From assembly GCA_905221615.1 (NCBI GenBank), contig CAJNDT010003857.1:367501-431500 (forward strand): DNA of 64,000 nucleotides, given 5' to 3'. The stretch is from Symbiodinium sp. CCMP2592 (taxonomy: Eukaryota; Sar; Dinophyceae; Suessiales; Symbiodiniaceae). The translations under genes were made by a program, and so were the position numbers. Of this stretch, positions 30,228 through 39,126 are shown piece by piece. The notes under the pieces were generated by a model. It ran no database searches, was not told where the DNA came from, and was given only the letters and a program-made list of their open reading frames with translations. Each line of letters starts with the position of its first letter. The first letter of the stretch is position 1.

Positions 30228-30728
30228 TTATGTTAATGATACTAATCTCCTAATGTATTTCTCCATAAATAAGGCGTCTTCCTTTTTCATTTTTCTATTA
30301 CAAACCTCCGTGTAAAAATCAACGAAAAAGGTTTTTAAGTTTATCTCGTATTTTACCTTCGTAGTGCTTTTTATTCTCTCTTCCCATTCTTGTTGGTATC
30401 TCTTTATGTTGTTGTCATAAAATCGCCCTCCCTTGTAAAAGCTGATGCAGTGCATTATGTACCTGATATATCCCAGAGAGATTTTATTTAATTGTTGCTT
30501 TGTTTTTGTTGTTTTTAAATGCTGTTTGATATCCTTTATATTGTAGCTCCATATAATATTATGTATGTTATAGTCTCTGTTTATTGTGATAAATCTTTTA
30601 TGATGGTAAAACTTGCACCTTTCGCATGTTAAATAAGGTTTAAAATTATTTTTTAAATGTTCCGGTAAAAGCGTTCTACACAGCAGGTCCAAAGTGACAT
30701 TATGGTCGTTACACTGGTCGCACACCAT
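30228..30728 (-). CDS. Zinc-ribbon-like viral protein
   Basis: 166 aa with MVCDQCNDHN at the N-terminus and LTCERCKFYHHKR about 30 residues later, i.e. two C-x2-C pairs that fit a zinc ribbon. The remainder is helical and basic (KQHLKTTKTKQQLNK, RYQQEWEERIKSTTK). It ends 20 bp from the integrase start. A DNA-binding or transcription role is suggested only by the ribbon; family not recognised. Confidence 0.65.
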   Translation of the reverse strand: MVCDQCNDHNVTLDLLCRTLLPEHLKNNFKPYLTCERCKFYHHKRFITINRDYNIHNIIWSYNIKDIKQHLKTTKTKQQLNKISLGYIRYIMHCISFYKGGRFYDNNIKRYQQEWEERIKSTTKVKYEINLKTFFVDFYTEVCNRKMKKEDALFMEKYIRRLVSLT

Positions 30729-30807
30729 CTAACATATATAAGAAATATTTCTTTAAATACTTTTCTAAAGAATTTTTTTAATATATTTTTATACTAAAAA
30801 ATACACC

Positions 30808-30899
30808 CATCCACCCCCGAACTGGATGAGCATCCACCCCCGAACTGGATGAGCATCCACCCCCGAACTGGATGAGCATCCACCCCTGAGCTGGACGCG
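30808..30899. repeat. 23-bp tandem repeats, four copies
   Basis: Three exact copies of CATCCACCCCCGAACTGGAT plus GAG (30,808, 30,831, 30,854) and a degenerate fourth. They are followed at 30,937-31,000 by inverted words GGATGCTCATCC and GTGGATGCCCATCC. It is the largest non-coding gap in the AT-rich half (30,729-31,070) and far more GC-rich than its surroundings. A replication or regulatory region is possible. Confidence 0.8.
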
Positions 30900-31070
30900 A
30901 CCATTTACCATTAGAACCGCCTCTATCCACTAAAAATGTGGATGCTCATCCACTTGTTTAGTGGATGCCCATCCCCGCTATTGGTGGATGGCTGTCCCTT
31001 TGAGCTCCAAAAAATCAAAAAAATTAAATTTATTTTTACTAAAAATATTGATATTTTAGTAAAAAATAAA

Positions 31071-31499
31071 TTATTGCTCCTCTTTCTTTGCTTTCTTGGC
31101 CCTTGGTTTTTTGGCGGGCTTCTTCTCTTCTTTCGTCTCCCCCTCTTTTTCTTCTTTAATCTCCTCTTGGGCTTTCTCTTTCTCTTTTTCCTCTTCTTCT
31201 TCTTCGGATACAGTTTTTAATAAAACGGCTTTGGCCGCGGGAATAATTTTTCTGCCCTTCTTCTTTTTGTTATTTTCCAATTCTTCAAGGTTCAAATTAT
31301 CTAGTTTAATTCCCTTGTCGTTTTCCTCTAATATTTTGTTTAATATCTCTCTCTTCTTACGTTGCTCGGCGCTTTTCTTTTTTGCTTCCCAATATTGGGT
31401 TTCCTGTTTCTTTTTGTGATAGTAGAGCCTTTGGTATATGGCTAGTTGCTCTTTTATCTCCTCTAATGTTAGGTCTTCCGGTGACTTTGACATGGACAT
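31071..31499 (-). CDS. Highly charged Lys/Glu-rich viral protein
   Basis: 142 aa. Residues 8-60 look coiled-coil (LTLEEIKEQLAIYQRLYYHKK). The second half is almost only Glu and Lys and ends in a Lys/Ala/Pro-rich basic tail (KPAKKPRAKKAKK), as in histone-tail-like or DNA-condensing proteins. It could be a virion core protein; that is inference. Confidence 0.6.
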   Translation of the reverse strand: MSMSKSPEDLTLEEIKEQLAIYQRLYYHKKKQETQYWEAKKKSAEQRKKREILNKILEENDKGIKLDNLNLEELENNKKKKGRKIIPAAKAVLLKTVSEEEEEEKEKEKAQEEIKEEKEGETKEEKKPAKKPRAKKAKKEEQ

Positions 31500-31567
31500 A
31501 TTATACTATATAATATTATACATAATATTTCTTTAAAACATTTTTTCTTAAAACAGTTTTTTAAATA

Positions 31568-31798
31568 TTATTTTGTGTTTTCTAGGCTCTTTTTAACGAA
31601 CCTTGCCTTACTGGGCCCGTTGTTTTTAGTTAAACAGCTCCTGCATATTTTGTTAAGAGTTTTTTTATTCATAATGCTGATATATTGTTCTTTGTCTCGT
31701 AGTTGCCAACATTTAGCGCACAATTTGCAATTATCTAAATCCACCTTTTCCTGTTTTTCAGATGGCTCGAAGGTTACCTTTATTCGGTCCGAAAACAT
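31568..31798 (-). CDS. Small zinc-binding viral protein
   Basis: 76 aa with CKLCAKCWQLRDKEQY and, after ~20 residues, KICRSCLTKNN: a C-x2-C-x2-C...C-x2-C arrangement like a small treble-clef or zinc ribbon of HNH/VRR-associated type. An AT-rich TATATATA block directly precedes the start codon. Function unknown. Confidence 0.65.
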   Translation of the reverse strand: MFSDRIKVTFEPSEKQEKVDLDNCKLCAKCWQLRDKEQYISIMNKKTLNKICRSCLTKNNGPSKARFVKKSLENTK

Positions 31799-31869
31799 AT
31801 ATATATATTAATAAACATTTTTCATAACCTAAGGGGCATGTGTTACGAAAAACGTTTGCACAAACTAAT

Positions 31870-32037
31870 TCAGCGACAGCTTATGTGTGCTATTGAATGT
31901 GTCGCGATACTTCCCTTTCTCGCGTTCATCCAATGTGAAACGCTACTGTAGGGGGATTGGGGGAATTCTTCTCTCCTTCTTCCGAGGGTTGGCGTGTTTG
32001 ACTGTACCGAAAAACCTGATGGTCTTCTATCTGTCAT
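31870..32037 (-). CDS. Tiny viral ORF, 55 aa
   Basis: ATG at 32,037, stop TGA at 31,872-31,870. The peptide starts MTDRRPSGFSVQSN and is basic and Ser-rich (RRREEFPQSPYSSVSH). It is preceded by TATATA-type sequence like other genes here, and the gap would otherwise be empty. Short length keeps confidence low. Confidence 0.4.
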   Translation of the reverse strand: MTDRRPSGFSVQSNTPTLGRRREEFPQSPYSSVSHWMNARKGSIATHSIAHISCR

Positions 32038-32064
32038 AATAGTATATATTTTACTTTTTAAATA

Positions 32065-32232
32065 TTATTCTTTTTTCTTGGTATTTTTAAAGTTTTTTAT
32101 GTTTTGTAAAAAGGTTTTCAATATTTCTAATGTTATGGTACAACATCGTCTGTATTTCGGTTGTTTTATTATTGCTTTTTCAACAGCCTCCAAATTCTCA
32201 ATAGCTTCTATGTAATCGTCGTAAGAGTTCAT
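32065..32232 (-). CDS. Tiny viral ORF, 55 aa, acidic N-terminus and Lys-rich C-terminus
   Basis: ATG at 32,232, stop TAA at 32,067-32,065. It begins MNSYDDYIEAIENLEAVEK and ends in a Lys-rich tail. It is divergent from the packaging ATPase with only 38 bp between start codons, and that gap contains the TATATTTATCTA promoter-like stretch. Likely real because start, spacing and composition agree. Confidence 0.55.
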   Translation of the reverse strand: MNSYDDYIEAIENLEAVEKAIIKQPKYRRCCTITLEILKTFLQNIKNFKNTKKKE

Positions 32233-32270
32233 ATATTAAATTACGATATATTTATCTAGGTAGTTTTATA
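32233..32270. promoter_or_regulatory. Divergent promoter region, tiny ORF / packaging ATPase
   Basis: 38 bp separate two opposing start codons; the whole interval is A/T-rich and contains ATATATTTA. Most genes of this virus have such a TATATA-like stretch within ~25 bp of the start codon. Confidence 0.5.
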
Positions 32271-33041
32271 ATGAGCGAAATTCCCATCGTAAAACCAATA
32301 GACATACCGGAATATAAATATAAACATTCAAAATATGATATGATGCCTTCTTTACCCTTTCGTGGTATATTGGTTGCCTCTTCTACCGGAGGTAAAACCG
32401 TTCTGATTCAAAACCTGATTTTGAACATTTACAAGGGTTCGTTTGAGCGAATATTGATTTTCAGTCCGAGCGTTCATGTCGATGACACTTGGAACAGCGT
32501 AAAAACATATATAAAGGAACAAATGAACGTCGATACGGAAAAGGAAAAAACCTATTTTGAAGAATACAACCCCGAGGCTTTGAACCAAATAATAAGCACC
32601 CAGCACAAGGTCATCGACTACCAGAAGAAGAACAAGCAAAAAGGCTTACATTCTATTCTCATCGTTATCGACGATTTCGCTGACGACCCTAAATTCGTGC
32701 GCTACTCTAGTATCTTACATAGCCTTTTTACGAGAGGTCGGCATAACGCTATTTCGGTTCTCTTATCCACTCAAAAATACAATGTCTTAGCTCCGATCGT
32801 TCGACTGAATGCTTCTGCTTTGTTCATCTTCAGGCTTAAGAATATGAACGAGGTTAATAGTTTTTTGGAAGAAAACTCGGCTCTTGTGAATAAGGACGAA
32901 CTCTACGAGATGTATAGATTGGCAATAAACGACGCCCCTTATTCGTTCTTATACATAAACACCAACGCCAAGGATATTAACAGGATGTTTTTTATACGAT
33001 TTGAGAAAGCTATGACTATATCAGATCAGAATAACGAATAA
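32271..33041 (+). CDS. A32/FtsK-like genome-packaging ATPase
   Basis: 256 aa. Walker A is ASSTGGKT (residues 36-43), Walker B is LIVIDDFADD (Asp134-Asp135), and the sensor strand reads LLSTQKYN. The order, with FRGILVASSTGGKTVLI at the start and the Thr-Gln sensor after a RGRHNAIS segment, fits the FtsK-HerA packaging ATPases of Polintons, virophages and nucleocytoplasmic viruses. It would pump DNA into the preformed capsid. It is the only plus-strand gene in the left two thirds of the virus; its 3' end overlaps by 16 bp the convergent small ORF. Confidence 0.93.
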   Translation: MSEIPIVKPIDIPEYKYKHSKYDMMPSLPFRGILVASSTGGKTVLIQNLILNIYKGSFERILIFSPSVHVDDTWNSVKTYIKEQMNVDTEKEKTYFEEYNPEALNQIISTQHKVIDYQKKNKQKGLHSILIVIDDFADDPKFVRYSSILHSLFTRGRHNAISVLLSTQKYNVLAPIVRLNASALFIFRLKNMNEVNSFLEENSALVNKDELYEMYRLAINDAPYSFLYINTNAKDINRMFFIRFEKAMTISDQNNE

Positions 33042-33244
33042 TTACACAAATTCACAGGTGGTAATTTGTAATAGATTTTATCGCTCTTCTTTTCCTTTAT
33101 TTCTTTTATGTCCCTTATCATTTCTTTCAATGCTTTAATTTGCAATCTGTCGATGTTACTCAGATCCAATTCGTTTTCGTTGATGTCGTTTATTTGATTA
33201 ATACTATCGTTCTGATTATCGTTTTTTGACATTCTACCGCCCAT
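33026..33244 (-). CDS. Small acidic viral ORF
   Basis: 72 aa starting MGGRMSKNDNQNDSINQIND, Asn/Asp-rich, with a helical end (LQIKALKEMIRDIKEIKEKK). Convergent with and overlapping the ATPase by 16 bp. No family recognised. Confidence 0.5.
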   Translation of the reverse strand: MGGRMSKNDNQNDSINQINDINENELDLSNIDRLQIKALKEMIRDIKEIKEKKSDKIYYKLPPVNLCNYSLF

Positions 33245-33291
33245 GTATATTTATTACTTGAGTTTATTTTTAAACTAAAGTAATAAATCTT

Positions 33292-33471
33292 TCATTTAGG
33301 TTTTTTGTTATGCTTTTTATACACACTATCCCAAAATTTCGGATTGGCATTATAACGAGCTTCTACTAGCTTTTGGTGTTCTTTGGTGTTTATATGTTTC
33401 ATATTTTCCTTTTCTGTTTCGTCCGTTGGTCTCTTCAATCCACATTTACACATATAATATTTTCTTCCCAT
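33292..33471 (-). CDS. Tiny viral ORF with CKC motif, 59 aa
   Basis: ATG at 33,471, stop TGA at 33,294-33,292. Begins MGRKYYMCKCGLKRP, then charged helical residues and a Lys-rich end. The CKCG start looks like half a zinc site. AT-rich sequence precedes it as for other genes of the virus. Confidence 0.5.
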   Translation of the reverse strand: MGRKYYMCKCGLKRPTDETEKENMKHINTKEHQKLVEARYNANPKFWDSVYKKHNKKPK

Positions 33472-33490
33472 GTATTACTATTAATTAGAT

Positions 33491-35800
33491 TTATTTTTCA
33501 TGAGATTTCTTAAGCTTTGTTAATTCCCCTTTTATATAGGTTATGGACCTTTTCATCTCCTCGTTCTCTTTTATGGTATGTTGCAAAGCGGACCAAAGAA
33601 TGGGCACGCACATAGAATAGTCAAACCTCAGATATCCATCTTTTCCCTTTATAACAACGTTGTCCCACTCCCCCGGCATCTTCTCGGTTAAAAAGTCGTT
33701 GGCGATGAAACCGCAATGGGACTTGTCGCCGTGCTTCTCTTTATCTATATACTTATAAGTTTTGGGAACAATGTACTTTATCAGCTCAATGGCTTTTTTG
33801 GTTTCTAATTCTTTGATGTTTTCTTTAAGTCTTTTATCGGACGAGGGTCCTATGGAACCGGAGTAAGTGATGTTCCCTATAACATCGATCCCTGCGTCAG
33901 CCACAGTCAAGACGTTTTTAGTCCCTATTTCTAGTATCGTGTCTCCGTTAGTGTCAGGATTTCTAAAAAATATTTGGTCTATGGGTCCTGCTAATTGTGT
34001 ATGTGTGATACTTGCTTTTTCAAAGAAATTAACAGAACTGCCTAATACTCTGAATTCGGGCGTGCCGGTTGCTCCGATATCCACATCGAAATCACCTTCG
34101 GATGTCAATTTGCCTATTGTATTAACTGTGTCATTAAATACCGTTGCTTTATTTAATGTTATTCCTGCTACATCGTTTAATTGAATAAAAATATCAGATG
34201 GTGTCGGATCGGCTAACCTGTTAGATTGGATACAAAAATTCTGCTCGATTGTTGCAATATGATTTAATGAAAAATTGGCGTTTGATTGTTGGTATATTCT
34301 TCCTCTACTATTTATTAAAACATTATTGTTAAAGGTGTTATTCGTTCCGTTAAAATTACAATCTCCGCTAAAATTAGCAGAACCACCGCCCGCTACGTTT
34401 AATCTCGTTGCTCCTCCTGCTATTGCTCCAATACCTAAATTATTACAATACACCGCCCCTCCCGCTGTTGCTGTATTCAATAATAATAAGCTCTGGCTAT
34501 CATTTGATGTATTGTAAGCATTGATATTAAACGAATGCATTTTGATATAGCCTTGTGCGTTTTTCACTTGTAAAACTGCCGACGCGTCTGTAGTATTTTT
34601 AAATATTTCAATACCATTGCCATTAGTTGATGTTATGGTATCTCCGTTCATTGTAATATTATTATCAACTTCTAAACTATCAACTTTCGTAGCTCCTCCT
34701 ACCGATAAAAAGTATCCGCTTTCGTTTGCTTTACCTATTCCTACTTCTGCACTTGTCAAGCTTCCTAGTCTCATCCGGTTAGAATTATTCACCGCTGAAT
34801 TATCGTTTAAAATCATAACGTTACCGTCTTCGGTATTGGCATTGGTGCATTTTAAATTATTATTAACATATATCCATTGGGCCGTCCCGTCTCTAATTCT
34901 TAGCGTTGGATTTGTATTATTAGACACTCTCCATAAAGAAATACCATTGGTAGAAACTGGTAATAATATTGTATCGTTATTAAATGACGTAGCACCGTTG
35001 ATAAACAACTGCTTAAAAAATGTCGTTCCGTTAGTTGTGTTATTACATTCTATATAAGTGTTTGTGTCGGTGTCGTCATTAGTTCCGTTAATTAATCTTA
35101 TGGCGCTTGCGGTTTCATTTATTGATAAATCTAATGAAACGTTAGCTTTTGTAGCGTTTGTGTATCTTTCAATACTTGTGTTAGCATCTACTAATTCAAT
35201 AGGATTGCTAACACCACCTCCTCCTCCGCTTACTCCTGCTATTAATCCATCCACCTCGCCCTTATTGTAAAAATTCGTTGTCAGTTGCGAAGTAGTCTGA
35301 TAATTTGCTGTTAGAGTTGCCGTTGTCGCGTAAGGAGCCAAAGCCGTTGCATCAATCCAGTTATTGGCGTCTATCTCTGGTTTTGTGTAATAGTCATTAT
35401 TTAACTGTGTGTTATTTTTATAATTTGCAGTTAGCGTTGCCGTTGTTGCATAAGGAGCCAAAGCCGTTGCATCAATCCAGTTATTGGCGTCTATTTCGGA
35501 TTTAGAGTAGAAATTAATATTCAATTGTGCGGTTGTTTGGAAATTATTAGATAAATTATTGTTGATATCGGTAATAACCAAATCTTGACCTGCGACATCT
35601 GCTATAATAGGTGCTAATTGCGTATCTAACTGCGCCTGAGTTATCCCGCCTCCTCCTCCTCCGCCAACTTCAATATTCGCTATTTCGTTATCTACATAAT
35701 CTATTGTTGCGTATTGATCGCTTAATTCGGATACGCCTGTGGTAAATATTTTAAATATTTGATTTGCGTAGATCGTTTTCAGGTTATTTACAGTAGCCAT
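33491..35800 (-). CDS. Fibre protein with C-terminal S74 chaperone domain
   Basis: 769 aa. The N-terminal ~180 residues contain two near-identical repeats (WIDATALAPYATTATLTANY) and Gly runs (VGGGGGGG), typical of a trimeric shaft. The middle is a Thr/Asn-rich beta-structured region. The C-terminus from residue ~650 has SSDKRLKENIKEL, then HCGFIANDF and LRFDYSM, the peptidase S74/intramolecular chaperone of endosialidase-type tail fibres, which trimerises the fibre and then cleaves itself off (the Ser and Lys of SDKRLKEN are the cleavage residues). It is probably the receptor-binding vertex fibre, encoded next to the capsid gene. A 120-bp duplication in the DNA underlies the shaft repeats. 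Confidence 0.88.
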   Translation of the reverse strand: MATVNNLKTIYANQIFKIFTTGVSELSDQYATIDYVDNEIANIEVGGGGGGGITQAQLDTQLAPIIADVAGQDLVITDINNNLSNNFQTTAQLNINFYSKSEIDANNWIDATALAPYATTATLTANYKNNTQLNNDYYTKPEIDANNWIDATALAPYATTATLTANYQTTSQLTTNFYNKGEVDGLIAGVSGGGGGVSNPIELVDANTSIERYTNATKANVSLDLSINETASAIRLINGTNDDTDTNTYIECNNTTNGTTFFKQLFINGATSFNNDTILLPVSTNGISLWRVSNNTNPTLRIRDGTAQWIYVNNNLKCTNANTEDGNVMILNDNSAVNNSNRMRLGSLTSAEVGIGKANESGYFLSVGGATKVDSLEVDNNITMNGDTITSTNGNGIEIFKNTTDASAVLQVKNAQGYIKMHSFNINAYNTSNDSQSLLLLNTATAGGAVYCNNLGIGAIAGGATRLNVAGGGSANFSGDCNFNGTNNTFNNNVLINSRGRIYQQSNANFSLNHIATIEQNFCIQSNRLADPTPSDIFIQLNDVAGITLNKATVFNDTVNTIGKLTSEGDFDVDIGATGTPEFRVLGSSVNFFEKASITHTQLAGPIDQIFFRNPDTNGDTILEIGTKNVLTVADAGIDVIGNITYSGSIGPSSDKRLKENIKELETKKAIELIKYIVPKTYKYIDKEKHGDKSHCGFIANDFLTEKMPGEWDNVVIKGKDGYLRFDYSMCVPILWSALQHTIKENEEMKRSITYIKGELTKLKKSHEK

Positions 35801-35861
35801 TATTAAATTAAGTAGATTATATTTAATTTAATAATGCTATAATTTACTCCATCAAATTAAA

Positions 35862-37324
35862 TCAGTCTAAAACCGTACTAGCACTTTCCGAGAGCTCGAA
35901 TACATGCTCGCTCACCATGGTAACAAACACACGTTCGATACCTAAGGCGAAATTTTGGTTGGCTCCTTTGATTTTAAAAGTGATTAAGCTGCCCATTTTA
36001 GTGTTAGATCCAGTAAAATTAACGTCCGGCTGCTTATCGAAATTTATACCTCCGATGAACTTGTCGTTGGCGTAACGATAAATATCAATGCTGAAACCGT
36101 CGTAATAAGGGGACATCACATTTACGGCCCTTCGTAAGAAATACATAAACTCGGCGATGCTCGTGATTTCTTGCTCTGGAAACTTCTTGTTGGCTATTTG
36201 GATTTGTGCCGAAATTTGCCTGTTGCTGTCGATGACGCCTTCCAGGTTGTCGATCGTCACAGCCATAGGGTGAAAAAAGTAATTCCACTTCTTCCGGTCG
36301 TAGTTTCCCGCGGTGTTGTCGTTGTCGATGTTGCTGTTACTGAAGGTGAAGAACATCTGAGACAGGCGGGTAGAAGATTTGACGATGTTCATGTTTATCT
36401 CGGTGTTTCCATTCGAGAAGGTTTGTGAAAAACTGTGATAGGCGGGATAAACCATCCTGAGCCTACCCCCTTTCAATAAATGGGAAACTATGTTATTATT
36501 GACGGTGTTATCCACCTGTACCAATTCGCAGCGAAGGATCGCGTTTTGAATGGACCAGCTAGTTGTCGTGTTTCTTTCGGTAAAATATTTTCCGTTTTCG
36601 TCGTCCGTCGCTTGGTCTGCTCCGTTTGCCGCCGGTCTGATCACGGGTTCGGACGCATCGGAAACGATTTCGAAGATAAATTCGATCGGACAATACCGAA
36701 CAGGCGGATAATACCCAGATTGAACGTAGCCGCAGCATGGCTTGTGTCCCATCCGCACGAATTTTCCCTGTTCCTTCCCGTGGTATTTAATCTGGTCAGT
36801 TTAGGCAAAACGATACCTCTGTCGTTTCTACTGGTGTTTGCTGTCGCATCGTGTCCTTCTATGCTGTAAGCATAAAGTCTGTTAATTCTGCTGTCGTATC
36901 GTGTCAGGCAACCTTCTTGGACGTCGTCCAGATTTCGCACTTCTTCGGATTTAAGAGATTTGAATTGTTCGCATACCTGATTGTAGTTGTCTATATCGTT
37001 CAACTGCTGTCCCGCTCCGTTGCATCTGTAGCGAGTGAAGAAGGCGTGGCTTTCACCTAAGGGTCGTAAATATTTAGCCGCGTCAGTGTCGGTATTGACC
37101 AAGTCGAAGAATAAAGAGACGCTGGATAAATCTAAATAATTGTTGTCCTCTCCTGTGATCACGAACTTTAAATATTTGTTTCCATTGGAGGCGCTAAAGA
37201 TGTTTCCGGATACGCTGGGGAAATGCACTTGCTTTCGATCGGTGATGTAGGCGGCGCTTTCGGGAAGCCCGAACTGGAGGGAATTTATCATATTGGGCTC
37301 ACTTTCGGCTATAACTAAATCCAT
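35862..37324 (-). pseudogene. Double-jelly-roll major capsid protein, split by a frameshift
   Basis: Two overlapping minus-strand frames together give about 487 residues, the normal length of Polinton-like virus capsid proteins. The first (37,324-~36,800) has the expected start (SLQFGLPESAAYI, YLKFVITGEDNNYLDL, GQQLNDIDNYNQV). The second (~36,800-35,862) has RYCPIEFIFEIVSD, then RLRMVYPAYHSF, NYFFHPM and late FKIKGANQNFALGIERV. The shift (-1 sense) is needed between about 36,760 and 36,810; beyond it each frame runs into unnatural sequence. Placement between fibre and lipase/penton genes supports the call. It may be a true inactivating indel, an assembly error or a recoding site; I see no classic slippery heptamer. 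Confidence 0.85.
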
Positions 37325-37335
37325 TTGTATATACT

Positions 37336-37590
37336 TTATTTAGATTTTTTATTATTATTATTATTTCCATTATTATATTTTTTATGGGCGATCAAATTTT
37401 TGTCCGTCTTCTGGGATGGCGTTGTCAATTGCGGTTGTTCCACGGCTTGATCGTTTGTTTCAACGATGCTCCTTATCGCCTCGTACCCCGAATTGTTCAT
37501 TTTCCGAACTATACTGTTTTTAAACCTGAGAGTTTCGGGAGGTTTCCCCACTCTCGCGATTTCCTTCTTGCGTCTCTCTTTGTTCAGCAT
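37336..37590 (-). CDS. Small basic viral ORF
   Basis: 84 aa, Lys/Asn-rich. Begins MLNKERRKKEIARVGKPPET and ends in an Asn run and KKSK. Located just upstream of the capsid gene on the same strand. Could be a minor DNA-binding or scaffold protein; no family recognised. Confidence 0.5.
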   Translation of the reverse strand: MLNKERRKKEIARVGKPPETLRFKNSIVRKMNNSGYEAIRSIVETNDQAVEQPQLTTPSQKTDKNLIAHKKYNNGNNNNNKKSK

Positions 37591-37618
37591 AATATAAAGT
37601 GCTTAGATTATATTAATA

Positions 37619-38164
37619 TCAGGCGTATTCCCCGGCGGGCAAGGTTTCGCTCACTCCTTCAAAGGCGTCTATATCGTGATTTTTCAACGGGTTTAAGGTA
37701 TCGGTATAAACGTTGATGGCTCCACCGTCTAAGGCACTCACGACATCCCCGACCTTTCTGAACCTCTTGTGCTGTTCCGTGTTGGGTTTAAAGCCCATGC
37801 TGAAGGTGGGGCTGTTGTATGTCCTGGTTTTCAGGTTACGATCGGGAAAATCTTTAGCCAAGGTCAAAACAACAGGACCCGCTTGACTGTGCCCCACCAG
37901 TTCCGAAACCTGCGGGTTCTCTTTGAGTATTTGTTCGGCTGCTATGTATCTTTCCATATCGCGAACCCCGCCCAAAACACCGAAGGGGAGCTTCGTGAAA
38001 TTCTCCAACCAATTAACGGCGCTGGTGGTTCCACCTACATACATTTTATTACCTCTGACATAGATTTTATTGTCAGTGCCGTAGGCCATCCTGAGACCCT
38101 GAGTGTTGGAGAGCTTGTTGTTCTCCTCTAGCATTTTGTTTATTTTGGTTTCTATTTTGCTCAT
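37619..38164 (-). CDS. Lipase-like alpha/beta hydrolase
   Basis: 181 aa with the nucleophile elbow ELVGHSQAGPVVL (GHSQAG at 91-96, Ser93), followed by RTYNSPTFS, as in class 3 lipases. Candidate acid and base residues lie later (VGDVVSALDGG and NHDIDAF). The N-terminus (GLRMAYGTDNKIYVRGNKMYVGGT) gives the first strands. Polinton-like viruses and giant viruses carry such enzymes; a role in membrane breach or release during infection is inference. It is divergent from the penton gene with 53 bp between starts. Confidence 0.7.
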   Translation of the reverse strand: MSKIETKINKMLEENNKLSNTQGLRMAYGTDNKIYVRGNKMYVGGTTSAVNWLENFTKLPFGVLGGVRDMERYIAAEQILKENPQVSELVGHSQAGPVVLTLAKDFPDRNLKTRTYNSPTFSMGFKPNTEQHKRFRKVGDVVSALDGGAINVYTDTLNPLKNHDIDAFEGVSETLPAGEYA

Positions 38165-38217
38165 CGTGTGTTTATATAAATAGAGTATAATTTTAATCTT
38201 TTGTTAATATATACAGT
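38165..38217. promoter_or_regulatory. Divergent promoter region, lipase / penton
   Basis: 53-bp A/T-rich gap between opposing start codons, containing TTTATATAAATAG and TAATATATACAG, the latter right before the penton ATG. Confidence 0.5.
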
Positions 38218-39093
38218 ATGAGTTTTAGACCGCTTACATACAAAAAAATATATGTAAATTCGAAGTACCGGACCAACGACAGCAAGACGTCTTCCAACTT
38301 TCAGATAGAGTTAAGAGAAAATTTTGAAATCCCCGACGGGACGATAGCCCAAATACACGAGGTAGCAATTCCCAACACGTGGTATAGCATAAGCAGCAAC
38401 AACAACAATTTATACTGGAGGCATCAAGTTTTACCGCCCGCGACGCCGCAGGGCATCACCTACACGAGAATAGTCATTCCCGAAGGCAATTACACGGCAC
38501 CGGAACTAGCCACCGAAATAGCCACGCAATTAAACGCCGTCTTCGATAATGTAGGAGTTAGCAGAACCAACAGCTACAGCGGAACATACAACAACCTAAC
38601 GAACAAAATCACAATATCATCGAATTATACCGAAGTCATCTTCGTTCCTCTAACAGACGCGGATGTTCCCGGATTTGTTGGGTCCTTCTCCAATTCGGTA
38701 GATCTCAATAATCTGAACAGCATAAACGAGGTTTTGAGCTTTACCGAAACCGTCGGCGACAGCTTTACTTCGGTCAATCCGTGGGTGACGGGATTTATTA
38801 TTTTGCTGCCCTACCACGATCTCTACATATCGTGCCCCGAGCTTTCCAACAACAATTTTCACAGCCCGACGAGTTTCACCAACGCCATAGTCAAGAAGGT
38901 CCCCGTGAATGCCCCCTTCGCCGGTATCGTTGCCGACAGCTACGGTATCACCGATTACGATTACATCAACGTCTCTAGGCGCTCTATAAGGCGACTAACT
39001 TTTAGGATAACCGACGAGAGGGGCAACTTCATAAACCTAAACGGGGCCAATGCCAGTTTTAGCATCCTCTTTCATAATACGGATATGATGTGA
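38218..39093 (+). CDS. Penton / minor capsid protein (single jelly roll)
   Basis: 291 aa. Starts FRPLTYKKIYVNSKYRT with NFQIELRENFEIPDG and EVAIPNTWYSIS, the pattern of virophage/Polinton minor capsid proteins; then IVIPEGNYTAPELATEI and LYISCPELSNNNFHS, and the C-terminal SIRRLTFRITDERGNFINL and GANASFSILF. In the family five copies form the vertices of the icosahedral shell, where the fibre attaches. It heads a plus-strand block of four genes. Confidence 0.9.
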   Translation: MSFRPLTYKKIYVNSKYRTNDSKTSSNFQIELRENFEIPDGTIAQIHEVAIPNTWYSISSNNNNLYWRHQVLPPATPQGITYTRIVIPEGNYTAPELATEIATQLNAVFDNVGVSRTNSYSGTYNNLTNKITISSNYTEVIFVPLTDADVPGFVGSFSNSVDLNNLNSINEVLSFTETVGDSFTSVNPWVTGFIILLPYHDLYISCPELSNNNFHSPTSFTNAIVKKVPVNAPFAGIVADSYGITDYDYINVSRRSIRRLTFRITDERGNFINLNGANASFSILFHNTDMM

Positions 39094-39126
39094 AACCCCG
39101 AAGAAAATATATAGAATATTATATAG

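Noticed and set aside
36790..36830. Programmed -1 frameshift signal in the capsid gene
   Set aside because: No X-XXY-YYZ heptamer in the correct phase was found near the required shift; kept only as an open alternative.
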